Notes under the pieces: generated by a model
What the model was told of the DNA's origin: nothing
What the model saw: the letters and a program-made list of their open reading frames with translations, nothing else
Databases searched by the model: none
In this document: piece by piece, positions 7,932 through 18,699 of the stretch
How positions within the stretch are numbered: position 1 is the first letter of the stretch
Layout: every line of letters begins with the position of its first letter
Origin: Prochlorococcus sp. AG-388-A01
Lineage (GTDB): Bacteria > Cyanobacteriota > Cyanobacteriia > PCC-6307 > Cyanobiaceae
DNA length: 64,000 bases
Direction: 5' to 3'
Assembly (NCBI GenBank): GCA_003279945.1
Contig: QCGK01000005.1
Location: forward strand, 45,514-109,513
Program-made: the position numbers and the translations under genes

Positions 7932-9215
7932 CTATATATTTGGAAATATAATCCTGAGTAACATTTTAAACTCTCTACCGTGCATTACCATAAGTCCTTT
8001 CTTTACACTCCATGGGGCCTTTATAAACATTATGCACATAGCGTATACAATCTCTTTTAAAGACAAAGTATCAGTTAGAAAACCATACCATTGATTTTTG
8101 GGTAGTTGGAAAAAACTGCCAAAAAATTCCCTCAATAATTTTTCGTCAAATCTCATAAGTTTTTCTAATCCAAATTGGTAAAGTGATTTCTTTCTAATTA
8201 ATTCTTTTGACCATAAAGTCTCCCAACCCCTTCTAGCAATATGATAGGTACTAAGATTTTTGTTTTTAATTGCATCTGATACTGCTTTTGCGACAAGTGG
8301 AGCTCTTCTTAAAACATTACCAATTAAGTATCCAGATGCAGGATGCACCATTGAAGCAGCCCCACCATACCCAAGTATTTGTTGTTTGAAATCTGGTATT
8401 GGCATATTCATTGGTAGAAACAAACCGAGTTCTTCGTGTTGCATACTTGTTATAGATATGTTTCTGTAAGATAACCTTTTTTCCAATCTCTCTTTTAAAT
8501 CATCCATTGTTAAGGGATTTACTAAACCAAGAGATGTCTCTTCAAGAAAATACTTCCCATTTCCCATATCCATTGCATAAAGAAAAGTGGGAGGTTCTTT
8601 TTTTTGCTCTTCATTAAGATGGTCATTTCTATAATCCATTAATACAAACTGCCCCTTTTTAAGAGGAGGTTTACTGAAATTTCCCACTATCCCGTAACAA
8701 GTCTGGACTGCTAAAGGACCACATGATTTTAATTTAAGAAAAACAGGATCATATCCTGTTGCATCTACTACTAATCTCGCAGAATAAGTTTTCCCATCAT
8801 TTGTTGTAACAGTACTTTTATACTTTTCAAAAATTATTTTATCTGCATAACCTTGATGCCATTTAATGAAAGACTTATTGCATTCATTAAGCCAAAAATT
8901 ATGGAGTTTCTTCTTGTCAAATAGTCCGTAATCTAATGAATGTTCAGTAGCTTTATTCTCATCGTGCTGCTCTTCTAAAGCGCCATGACCAAAAAAACTT
9001 ACAGTATTCTTCCATCTATATTCGAGTAAATCCTGAAGCCCAAGTTGATCAACCTCCTCCCCCCAAATACCATAAGTATTTGGCCATGGTTCATCTGGTC
9101 CATTTGGAGAAAGGACTTCAACATTTAATTTCTCTTTGCCTAAAGCTGATGCAATTGCCATACCTGCAGGTCCTGCGCCCAAAACAAGAACATCTGGTAA
9201 GCATTGTATAGACAT
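7932..9215 (-). CDS. crtL-e: Lycopene epsilon-cyclase (CrtL-e type)
   Basis: 427-residue flavoprotein of the CrtL/LCY family. It begins with the dinucleotide fold VLVLGAGPAGMAIASAL (residues 10-25). WPNTYGIWGEE (about 44-54), the family signature DATGYDPV (about 150) and the late GYGGAASMVHPASGYLIGNVLRRAP (about 284-308) are all present. Prochlorococcus is known to carry a beta-type and a bifunctional epsilon-type cyclase, giving alpha-carotene. The genomic setting, a few genes after pcb, matches the epsilon-type gene of the MED4 strain; that paralogue assignment is from remembered gene order, not from a diagnostic residue. Confidence 0.8.
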   Translation of the reverse strand: MSIQCLPDVLVLGAGPAGMAIASALGKEKLNVEVLSPNGPDEPWPNTYGIWGEEVDQLGLQDLLEYRWKNTVSFFGHGALEEQHDENKATEHSLDYGLFDKKKLHNFWLNECNKSFIKWHQGYADKIIFEKYKSTVTTNDGKTYSARLVVDATGYDPVFLKLKSCGPLAVQTCYGIVGNFSKPPLKKGQFVLMDYRNDHLNEEQKKEPPTFLYAMDMGNGKYFLEETSLGLVNPLTMDDLKERLEKRLSYRNISITSMQHEELGLFLPMNMPIPDFKQQILGYGGAASMVHPASGYLIGNVLRRAPLVAKAVSDAIKNKNLSTYHIARRGWETLWSKELIRKKSLYQFGLEKLMRFDEKLLREFFGSFFQLPKNQWYGFLTDTLSLKEIVYAMCIMFIKAPWSVKKGLMVMHGREFKMLLRIIFPNI

Positions 9216-9439
9216 TAAATATGAATCTTCTTATTAAAGGAATTTGTGAAACAAAATATAATTTCTGCTACTAATTTTTTATTTTTCATTCAATATCTGT
9301 AATGAGAGTAGGTTTATATTAATAAAAATACTCAAATACTAGTGACTTAGTTTTCAGTGTTTTAACAATAATTTATAAGATTACAAAATAAAAAAAACTT
9401 AAAATATTTTTTTATTATAGAAATATTTATAAAGTTTAA

Positions 9440-10441
9440 ATGATTCAAAATAAAAATATTTTAATTACAGGAGGCAATTCAGGCATAGGGTTTTTTGCCA
9501 TTATTAATTTATTAAAGACGAAAAATAATTTATATGTTGTAATAAAATCTGAATTAAGAAAAAATGAATTTCTCAAAATAATTGATAAATATTTCGATAA
9601 AAATTATCTCAATAAATATTTAAATATTATTGAAAATTGTGATCTTTCAGATCTAGAGAATATTAAAAAAATTAAAGATTACTTTAATTCTAAAAAGATT
9701 TTTTTAGATGTTGTTGTTCTAAATGCAGGATTGCAATATACAGGTTCTTTTTACCCTAAAGTATCAAAACAAGGCATAGAACTAACTTTTGCAGTTAATC
9801 ATCTCGCACATTTTTACTTGGTGAATATCTTAAAAGATTATGTTAGAGATGACGAAGAATCTAGAATCATTATTACATCATCGGATGTTCACGATCCCAA
9901 AAGCTCAGGCGGAAATATAGGAAAGTTAGCGGGACTTAATAATTTAGTTGATTTTAGGAAAAAAGTTACTGGTCAATTTTTAAATTTTAATGCTGATGAA
10001 TCTTATAAAAATAGTAAGTTATGTAATATTTTGTTTGCTAAAGAACTTGTAAATAAATTAAAAAAATCCTCTAGTAAAATCTCTGTAATTACATGGGCTC
10101 CTGGTCTCGTAATACCAAATGATAATTCAGGTTTTTTTAGATATAGTAAACGTTTTAATCTCTTTGGATATTTGATTTTTTCTAAAGTCGCAAAAAATAT
10201 TTTAGGAATTTCTGAAAGTATAGAAAATGCTGGAAAGATTCTTTCTGAGATTGTCCTTGATTCAAATCTAAATAATATCGGTTTCATACATTTAAGTAAT
10301 AAACTTGTCTCTTTTAAAAAACATAAATTAGTCGAAAGTAATGTTAGTGATGAAGCAAATAGTGCTGTTTTGGCTTCAAAACTTTGGGCTTTAAGTGAAG
10401 AGATTTGCGGATCATTTGGCTTTATTACTTTCAATATTTAA
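9440..10441 (+). CDS. LPOR-like short-chain dehydrogenase (protochlorophyllide reductase paralogue)
   Basis: 333 residues. GGNSGIG (residues 10-16) binds NAD(P)H, and NAGLQ and ITSSDVHDP follow. The catalytic motif is YKNSKLCN (about 190), almost the YKDSK.CN motif of light-dependent protochlorophyllide oxidoreductase. The C-terminus VSDEANSAVLASKLWALSEEI also resembles the LPOR tail. It is therefore an LPOR/retinol-dehydrogenase-type SDR; whether it reduces protochlorophyllide is doubtful because Prochlorococcus has a separate por gene. Its 3' end overlaps the convergent mscS gene by 30 bp. Confidence 0.75.
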   Translation: MIQNKNILITGGNSGIGFFAIINLLKTKNNLYVVIKSELRKNEFLKIIDKYFDKNYLNKYLNIIENCDLSDLENIKKIKDYFNSKKIFLDVVVLNAGLQYTGSFYPKVSKQGIELTFAVNHLAHFYLVNILKDYVRDDEESRIIITSSDVHDPKSSGGNIGKLAGLNNLVDFRKKVTGQFLNFNADESYKNSKLCNILFAKELVNKLKKSSSKISVITWAPGLVIPNDNSGFFRYSKRFNLFGYLIFSKVAKNILGISESIENAGKILSEIVLDSNLNNIGFIHLSNKLVSFKKHKLVESNVSDEANSAVLASKLWALSEEICGSFGFITFNI

Positions 10442-11449
10442 GGTTTGTGTTGGGAATGCAAACTCTATATTATTAACTGCGAATTCCTCAATTATTTTTA
10501 AATTTATAGATTGTTGAGCTTCCATTGCAGCAAGATAATTATTTGTTGGTATGTAATAAACAAGTTCGAAATTAAGACTGAAGTCGCCAAAATCTGTAAA
10601 ATGACATCTATCAAAAGAAGCATCTTTTGTTTCTTCAACTATTTTTTTAATTATTATTGGAATTAATTTCATAAGTTTTGGAGAGGTTTCATAAATAACT
10701 CCCAATTTATGCACTAACCTCCTTTTTTCCATTTGTGCGTAATTTGAAATTATTCCATTTGTGAGGGAGCTATTGCTCATTACTATTACTTCTCCATTAA
10801 TACTTCTTATCCTTGAGGATCTCACTCCTACCCTCTCAACCATTCCCAAAACTCCATCAGATTTTATAAACTCACCTTTTTGAAAAGGTTTATCAAGCAA
10901 AATTGTTATATATTCAAAAAACTCCTGAACTGGATCTTTCAAAGCTAATCCTGCTCCAATACCACCTGCACTGAGTAAAGCCCAAATGGCAGTCATTTGA
11001 ACACCTATATTTTGCAAGAAAAATATTGAGCCAATAGACCATGTTAATGCTTTTATCAAAGGAGTTAATGAAGATATCATTGAACTGATTGAGGAATCAC
11101 TAATTTTGGATATCGATTCTGTTAAAGACCTGATTATAACTTTGTTAAGAGCTTTTATGATGATTATCAATATAAATAATTTTAGAATATTTAATAAGAC
11201 AGATATAAAAGTTATTTCATCAGCAAAAAAATAGTCAATTGAGAAATAAAATGAGAGGAGGAAACCTATAGGTTTTATAATTCCAGAGATTACCTCAAAA
11301 ATAAAATCATCAAAATTTGTTTTTGTCCTTTTGGAGATCTTTTTAAAAAATATTTTTGAAAGTTTAGAAATTATTATCGACAATAAAATTCCAATAAAAA
11401 AAATAGAAGTTGCTAGAAGGAAGCTTTCAGTAACTAATTTCATATTCAA
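10412..11449 (-). CDS. Small-conductance mechanosensitive channel (MscS family)
   Basis: 345 residues with four or more N-terminal hydrophobic helices. The MscS pore helix TM3 is seen as WALLSAGGIGAGLALKDPVQEF (alternating Gly/Ala, about residues 155-178). The beta domain is LDKPFQKGEFIKSDGVLGMVERVGVRSSRIRSINGEVIVMSNSSL in pieces, and an alpha/beta C-terminal domain follows. It is expected in the inner membrane as an osmotic safety valve. Start MNMKLV at 11449; the second Met two residues later is an alternative. Confidence 0.9.
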   Translation of the reverse strand: MNMKLVTESFLLATSIFFIGILLSIIISKLSKIFFKKISKRTKTNFDDFIFEVISGIIKPIGFLLSFYFSIDYFFADEITFISVLLNILKLFILIIIIKALNKVIIRSLTESISKISDSSISSMISSLTPLIKALTWSIGSIFFLQNIGVQMTAIWALLSAGGIGAGLALKDPVQEFFEYITILLDKPFQKGEFIKSDGVLGMVERVGVRSSRIRSINGEVIVMSNSSLTNGIISNYAQMEKRRLVHKLGVIYETSPKLMKLIPIIIKKIVEETKDASFDRCHFTDFGDFSLNFELVYYIPTNNYLAAMEAQQSINLKIIEEFAVNNIEFAFPTQTLNIESNKAK

Positions 11450-11521
11450 ATAAATCCTAAAAAATTTATATCTAATAAAATTTTAAATTATCTCTAAACA
11501 AGAAACCAGCCTTGATTTTCT

Positions 11522-12091
11522 TTAACTAATTATTATTTTTCTAATTTCTTTAAATTCTTTTCTATCCGCAGTTTTGCATAATTCAAAAATTATTGATTCG
11601 GTAGTTGTTAAGATTGCCCCCTTCTGAGTCATTCTCTGTAATGCTATTTCATGATCTATCCTATTTCGACTGCTCATGGCATCTGATATAAGAATAACCT
11701 CAAATCCTTTATGTAAAAAATCTAAAACTGTTTGTTGAATACAAATATGCGTTTCGATACCACAAACTATCAAATTTGTTATTTTCTTATTTTTAAGTTC
11801 TGTTAAAATTTCTTGTATATTAGCTAAGCTAAATTCCATCTTTTCAATTTTATTAAATTCTGCTTTAGGCAATAATTCAGGGATTGTTTGCCCCAATTTG
11901 AGTGGGTTCTGTTCAGATACAAATATGTTTTCTTCTAAAATTTGGTAAGCATTTATTAGCTTTTTGATGTTTCTGATTATTGAATCCTTATTAAAAATTG
12001 GTCTCATTATTTTTTCCTGAATATCAATAATTAGTAAGGCTTTTACTTTCGTGGATATTTTATCAGAAGAGTTTTCATGATCCTTCATCAT
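11522..12091 (-). CDS. Isochorismatase-family cysteine hydrolase
   Basis: 189 residues with the isochorismatase-like Rossmann fold. The catalytic triad is visible: Asp in ALLIIDIQE, Lys in KIEKMEFS, and the nucleophile Cys in VCGIETHICIQQT (about residue 117). SDAMSSR follows, as in the nicotinamidase/isochorismatase superfamily. The substrate is not predictable from the motifs; the family hydrolyses amides or vinyl ethers. The first residues (MMKDHENSSDK) look like an unstructured extension, so a later start is possible but no better Met is present. Confidence 0.85.
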   Translation of the reverse strand: MMKDHENSSDKISTKVKALLIIDIQEKIMRPIFNKDSIIRNIKKLINAYQILEENIFVSEQNPLKLGQTIPELLPKAEFNKIEKMEFSLANIQEILTELKNKKITNLIVCGIETHICIQQTVLDFLHKGFEVILISDAMSSRNRIDHEIALQRMTQKGAILTTTESIIFELCKTADRKEFKEIRKIIIS

Positions 12092-12208
12092 TTCTATATA
12101 AACATATCTTCAACATAATATTTTGAAGAACTTTAGTAAACAATTTAAATTAAAAAGTTGTTTTACTCTCATCTGGAGTTATTATTGAGAATAGTAATGA
12201 GTTAATTT

Positions 12209-12661
12209 TTGTCATTATCTTCTCAATATAATTTCATTACATCTCCTCTTGGAGATGGTTTACATAAAGATGGGAAGAGGTTAACTCCTCAGAGGCTTAA
12301 GGTTCTTAATTTATTTGAAAGTATTGGTTCTGGAAAGCATCTAAGTGCAGAAGAGGTTCATCAAAATTTAGTTGAATCAAGTTCCAAAGTTTCACTTGCA
12401 ACAGTTTATAGAACTTTAAGACTTTTAGTACAGATGGGTTTGCTTCATGAATTAGAACTCATTGAGGGAGGACATAGATATGAATTGCTTAGTAACGACA
12501 CTCCTGATCATCATCATTTGATTTGTATTAGATGTGGAAGAACAGAAGAATTCGAAAATGAGGAAGTTTTGGAAGCAGGCAAAGTTGCAGCAAAAGTTAA
12601 TGGTTTTAAACTAATTGAATCCTCTTTAAATGTAAGAGCTATATGTCCTAATTGCATTTAG
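12209..12661 (+). CDS. Fur-family metal-dependent transcriptional regulator
   Basis: 150 residues. An N-terminal winged helix (KRLTPQRLKVLNLFES ... ATVYRTLRLLVQMGLLHEL) is followed by the metal-sensing dimerisation domain. The latter has DHHHLICIRCG (about 97-107) and a C-terminal CPNC, which supply the His and two CxxC structural-zinc ligands. It could be Fur, Zur or PerR; the residues do not decide. A TTG start at 12209 gives MSLSSQYNFITSPLGDG. It is divergent from the isochorismatase-like gene with 117 bp between, which may hold its own operator. Confidence 0.88.
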   Translation: MSLSSQYNFITSPLGDGLHKDGKRLTPQRLKVLNLFESIGSGKHLSAEEVHQNLVESSSKVSLATVYRTLRLLVQMGLLHELELIEGGHRYELLSNDTPDHHHLICIRCGRTEEFENEEVLEAGKVAAKVNGFKLIESSLNVRAICPNCI

Positions 12662-12667
12662 CAGATT

Positions 12668-13600
12668 TTAACTTAAAGTCCCTCCGCAACTTGATCCTGC
12701 CCCTGCAGTGCAAGCAAAACAATGTTCTTTTACAGCTACCCTGTAGTCAAAAGTAAATGATTCATCCAATAGATCAAAAAGTGTTTTTGGTCCTTTATTT
12801 TCTCGGAAATTTATCTGTTGGTTAAAGTCACAATCATAAATTTCACCAAGCCAATTTACACTAATAGTCTTTTTGCACATAAGATTTTTTAAATTATCTT
12901 CATTAAAATTTTCTTTCAGTAATTTGAAATAATTATTTAGTTTCCCTTCTCTTCTTAGAGATTCTTCATATCTATTTATTGGCATATTAGTTATGGTATA
13001 TAGGTCATCAAAAACAATATTATATTTTTCAAATAACATTTTTTTATAGTCCCTTTGCAACATTTCCTGAGAAGGTGGAAGAATTGGGTTTACAGGGTTG
13101 TAAACAAGATTTAATTGCAATCCATTTTTTTTCTTTCCATAGCCTAAATCATTGAGAATTTTTATAGCATTAATACTTTTTTCAAAAACTCCAAAACCTC
13201 TTTGAAACTCGACATTATTTTTTTCATAACATGGTAAAGAAGCAGTAACTATGACTTTATTCTTTGCAAGAAATTGAGGAAGATCTTCATAACCTTTTTC
13301 AAAAAAAATTGTTAAATTGCACCTATCAATTATATCAACTTGTTTTGAGCTCATACTGGTTATTAGGTTTTTAAACTCAGGATGAAGTTCTGGCGCGCCA
13401 CCTGTAATATCTAAAGTCTTGATTTTGTATTTTTCAATTACTTTTGGAATAAGAGATATTATTTCATTGGACATCTTTTCAGTCCTTTGAGGACTTGAAT
13501 TGACATGACAATGCTTACAAGCCTGATTGCATTTATAACCTATGTTAATTTGCAATGTTTCTATATTTTCCTTATATATTGAAGGGAATTTTTCTTTCAT
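12668..13600 (-). CDS. Cys-rich radical SAM protein of the ArsS-like family
   Basis: 310 residues. The SAM-cluster motif CxxxCxxC is C24-C28-C31 (CNQACKHC), followed by TGGAPELHPEF. The C-terminal domain carries further cysteines: CDFNQQ and CFACTAGAGSSCGG (C294, C297, C305), typical of the radical SAM/DUF3641 subgroup that includes the arsenosugar enzyme ArsS. The partner methyltransferase ArsM is not adjacent. The reaction is therefore uncertain: adenosylation of a methylated arsenical, or another peptide/metabolite modification. It lies 39 bp downstream of the HAD phosphatase gene and is probably in the same operon. Confidence 0.8.
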   Translation of the reverse strand: MKEKFPSIYKENIETLQINIGYKCNQACKHCHVNSSPQRTEKMSNEIISLIPKVIEKYKIKTLDITGGAPELHPEFKNLITSMSSKQVDIIDRCNLTIFFEKGYEDLPQFLAKNKVIVTASLPCYEKNNVEFQRGFGVFEKSINAIKILNDLGYGKKKNGLQLNLVYNPVNPILPPSQEMLQRDYKKMLFEKYNIVFDDLYTITNMPINRYEESLRREGKLNNYFKLLKENFNEDNLKNLMCKKTISVNWLGEIYDCDFNQQINFRENKGPKTLFDLLDESFTFDYRVAVKEHCFACTAGAGSSCGGTLS

Positions 13601-13639
13601 AAATATATTATTTATAAAATGTCATTAGAAATTAAAAAA

Positions 13640-14860
13640 TCAACTTGTTTTTTTAAAGTTTGATCTCTTATTAGCAAGTTCAATAAACCAACTTATGTAT
13701 TCTTTGGGACCATCTTTAAAAACTAAATCAAACTTTAAGTTGTCATAAACATCACTGATCCCCATTAAATCTGATTTTTTTGTAGAAGGCCTCTCAACTT
13801 CACCAGAACTACTATCTACAAAAATTATTTTGTTATTAATACCAAATTCATTACCTAATATTTGTATAAATTCTAAAAAAGACCTGTCACTTCCTCCTCT
13901 TGAATAACTTTTCTCGCCATTATTTTTTTTGGATGTTACGGTGTCTCCAACACCTACAATCAAGGGCATATCTCCTATTTGAATAGATTTCTTACATAAG
14001 TCAATTTTTTCTCTAAGAGATTTTGGCGCATCTCTAAAATTAAAATTACTTCCAAAAGGAGCTTTGCCAGTTTTAATCTCAATAAATTTATTTAAAAGAA
14101 ATAAAACTCCAGAATCTTTAACTGCTCCTTTAATAAGTAATTGAATGTCTGTTGATCCAATATCACTTTTAGAAGAAAGTTTTATTATTTCGCGATCATT
14201 TTCATTACCTAGATTTGGCGAAATATGTAGAAAAAATGAGTTTTTAAGGCCTTCATTCTCAGCCTCGTATATGATTTCATCCATCATTTTTTCAAAACTA
14301 ATTTGGACAAGTTTTCTTTTGTTAAAATCTTTTTCTCCTAATTCAAAAAGACTATTGAAATTAATAGTTGGCGAGAAGCGTGTTTGACATATTGATTTTG
14401 CCGCATGAAAATTAATATCTTCTTGGTTAAGGTCAGGGAAAATACTCTTAACTATTAAATCAAATTTCGGTCTTATTAAACTGGGTACTATAGATAGAAA
14501 ATTCAGTTCTTTTTCTGAAACTCCTTCAAAACTTATTTCTCCATTATTTTCTTGATATTCAACTCCACAGGCCGCCAAGCCTCTTAGATATAGTTCTTTC
14601 TTTTTTGGCTCAATGGAGCTTCTTAAACTTCTCTCTATTATTCTATTTACTCCTCTTGGCCCTTCATGTTCTCCGCATGTTAGTACAAAAAATTCCTCTG
14701 CCAATGATTTAGCTGCATAGATATATTTTGATTCTAATTTTCTAGTCATCGGATCTTTAACTAGAGGGATACAGACTCCGTCAATGTCTTGAATAACTAA
14801 GATATCTTTAGAAAAAATTAATTGTTTTTGTATCTTCAAATGACTTGCTATATATTCCAT
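13640..14860 (-). CDS. HAD-type phosphatase resembling glucosylglycerol-3-phosphatase (StpA/GgpP)
   Basis: 406 residues. The HAD nucleophile motif is VIQDIDGVC (about residues 21-29), followed by the TCGEHEGPRG loop. The C-terminal motif region is VGVGDTVTSKKNN and, later, DLVFKDGPKEYISWF. Length and the DIDGVC...GPRGVNRI order recall the cyanobacterial salt-tolerance phosphatase StpA, which dephosphorylates glucosylglycerol phosphate. No GgpS synthase is in the window, so the physiological substrate may be a different sugar or polyol phosphate. It is divergently transcribed from the dehydrogenase-like gene. Confidence 0.65.
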   Translation of the reverse strand: MEYIASHLKIQKQLIFSKDILVIQDIDGVCIPLVKDPMTRKLESKYIYAAKSLAEEFFVLTCGEHEGPRGVNRIIERSLRSSIEPKKKELYLRGLAACGVEYQENNGEISFEGVSEKELNFLSIVPSLIRPKFDLIVKSIFPDLNQEDINFHAAKSICQTRFSPTINFNSLFELGEKDFNKRKLVQISFEKMMDEIIYEAENEGLKNSFFLHISPNLGNENDREIIKLSSKSDIGSTDIQLLIKGAVKDSGVLFLLNKFIEIKTGKAPFGSNFNFRDAPKSLREKIDLCKKSIQIGDMPLIVGVGDTVTSKKNNGEKSYSRGGSDRSFLEFIQILGNEFGINNKIIFVDSSSGEVERPSTKKSDLMGISDVYDNLKFDLVFKDGPKEYISWFIELANKRSNFKKTS

Positions 14861-15024
14861 ATTTATAATTATTTATCTTTTAATTAATTTATACTTTCCA
14901 AGAAATTATAAATTAAAAAATTCAATATTTACAATTAATAATTTGCTATGGTCAAAAATTGCTTTAATGTAGAAAAATGTTGGTATGGACAAGAAATTAA
15001 AAAAATTATCAAGAATTTCCAAAA

Positions 15025-16533
15025 ATGAAAAATAATGTCATAGAAAACCTAAATGATGAAAAATATTTTTATTCATTAATTGAAGATATAGAGAATAGCA
15101 AAGTTGGATTTTATAGTGTTGGTTTATATCCTGCATCCTTAGCATACAACTGTGCTATGCATGGAAAAACGAATAATATTCTTTTAGCGCCTAGGGAAGG
15201 TAGAGATTTGTTAGGTGCTTTTTCAAATGATGTTCTTTCGGATATGGATAATAAGATTATTGAAAAGATTAAGAGCATGGGACATTATTCTTTAGAGGGA
15301 AAAAGAAAGTCTTTTGATATAAAAGATCTTCTCTTGGAATGTGAGATAGTTATTCTTGCTTCAAATAGTAATCATATTCAAGATGATGTGAAACTTGCTT
15401 TAGAACTGAGAAAAACGTTAAAAAGAGAAAATGTTGTTCTTTGCTGCCTTGTAGGTTCTTTCTGCATTGATAATAAAAATAAAAACCCTTTTATTCTTTG
15501 TAATAAATATCCAAATTTAGCTTTTTTTACAGGATTTCATCGTCACGGAGCTTTGCGAAATCCCAATGATAGTTTTACTGCAAATTTCTGTCATCCTGAT
15601 GCCTTTACTGCTCTTATAGGAGCTCGTATTTTAAATCAATTGTCACCGAAAATTCAAGTTTCTCCTGGAGTTCATAATATTGAATGTCAATATATAAAAT
15701 CAATAAAAAATATCTCATCCATATTTGCAGGTTTTATAAATAACTTTCATTCCGATAAGCCTGGTATGATACCCACCATTAATACGATTTTGTTAACTCA
15801 ATGTTTAGATCAAGCTGCAGCAGTATCATTACAAGTTAGAAAAGAAAATAAATTAGAAAATAAATATCTTTCATTAAAAGAACTTGGTTATGGTGAAGAA
15901 TTAATTAGTGCAAAGGAAATAATTAATGATAAATTTTGTGAAAAAGGAGATTATACTTTTTCTCAACTAAATGCTGTTAAGGCTGATGTCTTAGGGAGTA
16001 TGACTCTACCAACTGAAGGAAAACCAACACGGAATTTTCAGGCAGGACAAGTTTTATCAGATATGCTTTTGCAACTCAATAGATGTCCAAAAGATGTCTC
16101 GGAATTTGTGAATTGGTGTAATAAATACTCTCTCAGCCAAGGAGGTTTAGAAGGTCTAAAATCCTTGAAATTTTGGCCAGATATTTATAAAGATTTCAAA
16201 ATCAAAAATAATAATTGTTCAATGATTAATCTTATTTATTTATGCTTTAATGCTAATTCAGAAGAAAAAAAAGAAATTTATAAGGTTTTAATTAGTTCAG
16301 AAGAAATCACTAATTTTTGCCAAGAATCTGTGAAATCTGAATTTTCGTTAGAACTAAATGAAAAATTAAGCGGAGGTTATATTTTTAATGATATTGAAAA
16401 ACTTTACAAGAAATTGTTGATTGATAAAGAGGGAAACGATCTTAAAAAAAATGAATATAATCATCAAATTTCTAAAAGAAATCCAAGTTATATCAATGTA
16501 TTGAAAATTATAAATAGTTATTTTAGAAATTGA
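15025..16533 (+). CDS. Glycerol-3-phosphate-dehydrogenase-like protein of unknown substrate
   Basis: 502 residues. The N-terminal part (about 25-150) has the layout of a Rossmann domain: KVGFYSVGLYPASLAYNCA, then DLLLECEIVILASNSNHIQDDV, then VVLCCLVGSF. The glycine-rich loop is degenerate (GLYPASL rather than GxGxxG). A long helical C-terminal region follows with FTGFHRHGALRNPNDSF and KADVLGSMTLPTEGKPTRNFQAG. The organisation recalls GpsA or 6-phosphogluconate-dehydrogenase-type enzymes, but I cannot assign a substrate. It shares a 164-bp divergent promoter region with the HAD phosphatase, suggesting a common pathway. Confidence 0.6.
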   Translation: MKNNVIENLNDEKYFYSLIEDIENSKVGFYSVGLYPASLAYNCAMHGKTNNILLAPREGRDLLGAFSNDVLSDMDNKIIEKIKSMGHYSLEGKRKSFDIKDLLLECEIVILASNSNHIQDDVKLALELRKTLKRENVVLCCLVGSFCIDNKNKNPFILCNKYPNLAFFTGFHRHGALRNPNDSFTANFCHPDAFTALIGARILNQLSPKIQVSPGVHNIECQYIKSIKNISSIFAGFINNFHSDKPGMIPTINTILLTQCLDQAAAVSLQVRKENKLENKYLSLKELGYGEELISAKEIINDKFCEKGDYTFSQLNAVKADVLGSMTLPTEGKPTRNFQAGQVLSDMLLQLNRCPKDVSEFVNWCNKYSLSQGGLEGLKSLKFWPDIYKDFKIKNNNCSMINLIYLCFNANSEEKKEIYKVLISSEEITNFCQESVKSEFSLELNEKLSGGYIFNDIEKLYKKLLIDKEGNDLKKNEYNHQISKRNPSYINVLKIINSYFRN

Positions 16534-16626
16534 TTATTTGCTTAATTTACTAAAAAGCTAAGTTCTTTATTTATTTACTAATCTTGATTCCAGGGTTAGA
16601 ATTATTATGGTTTTAAAAGGTCTTTT

Positions 16627-17286
16627 TTGAAAAAGGAATTATCACATCGTTCTCATGAACTTAAAGCTCTTGGTTGGAATCAAGAAGACTTATCAAGATA
16701 CGAAGATTTATGGGAATACAGTCAAAGATGGGGATTAATAAATTTAGAAAGAGAAGATAGACAGTTTTTGAAGAAAGCTGAAAAATTACTCCCAAAGATC
16801 CAAAATAAAAAGATATCTGTTAAAAAAACTATTGATGAAAAATCATATTATTTATGGTTAAAATTCTACCTTGATGAAATTAATATTTTTAGTAGTTCTA
16901 ATGTTCCAAAAAATAATTATGGTGTTTGGACACTTTTAATTGAAGAGGAAATAAAACTTCTTAAGGAATTACAACCAGTTATGGGTCTTCCAGATACTTT
17001 AAAAGCCAAGAATCTATTCGAAAATAGAAAGGAGCTCATAAATAAAGCTTTTAGTAAATTTGACGCTAAAAATAACGATAAGAGTTTTAATTTTGATGAG
17101 GTTATAAAAAACTCTAAAAAAGATGTTGGTAAGAATTGGAAATCAATTACTGAAAAAGATCCTGAGGCTAATAAAACTTTTCCAATAATTGATTCTGAAA
17201 ATATTGAGAAACTCAGATCTGCTATAAAAGAGGATTTAAGTTTATATATGAATGATAATTACCCTTCATTAAGAAAGGATTTATAA
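16627..17286 (+). CDS. Conserved picocyanobacterial hypothetical protein (219 aa)
   Basis: 219 residues, soluble, charged and mostly helical. Distinct stretches are NQEDLSRYEDLWEYSQRWG, REDRQFLKKAEKLLPKI and GVWTLLIEEEIKLLKELQPVMGLPD in pieces. No known motif is recognised. The TTG start (16627) gives MKKELSHRSHELKALGW; 93 bp separate it from the dehydrogenase-like gene upstream. It precedes metY by 71 bp on the same strand, but a link to methionine synthesis is not shown. Confidence 0.75.
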   Translation: MKKELSHRSHELKALGWNQEDLSRYEDLWEYSQRWGLINLEREDRQFLKKAEKLLPKIQNKKISVKKTIDEKSYYLWLKFYLDEINIFSSSNVPKNNYGVWTLLIEEEIKLLKELQPVMGLPDTLKAKNLFENRKELINKAFSKFDAKNNDKSFNFDEVIKNSKKDVGKNWKSITEKDPEANKTFPIIDSENIEKLRSAIKEDLSLYMNDNYPSLRKDL

Positions 17287-17342
17287 ATATTTATCTTTAT
17301 TTTGTTTATTTTTTGGACTTTTTTAAGTTAAATAGATAATAG

Positions 17343-18686
<1,344 letters not shown>

Positions 18687-18699
18687 GAAAAGAGATTTA

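Noticed and set aside
7485..7961. 158-codon plus-strand frame
   Set aside because: Antisense to the SDR gene; no motif of its own.
10003..10434. 143-codon minus-strand frame
   Set aside because: Antisense to the LPOR-like gene, no independent support.
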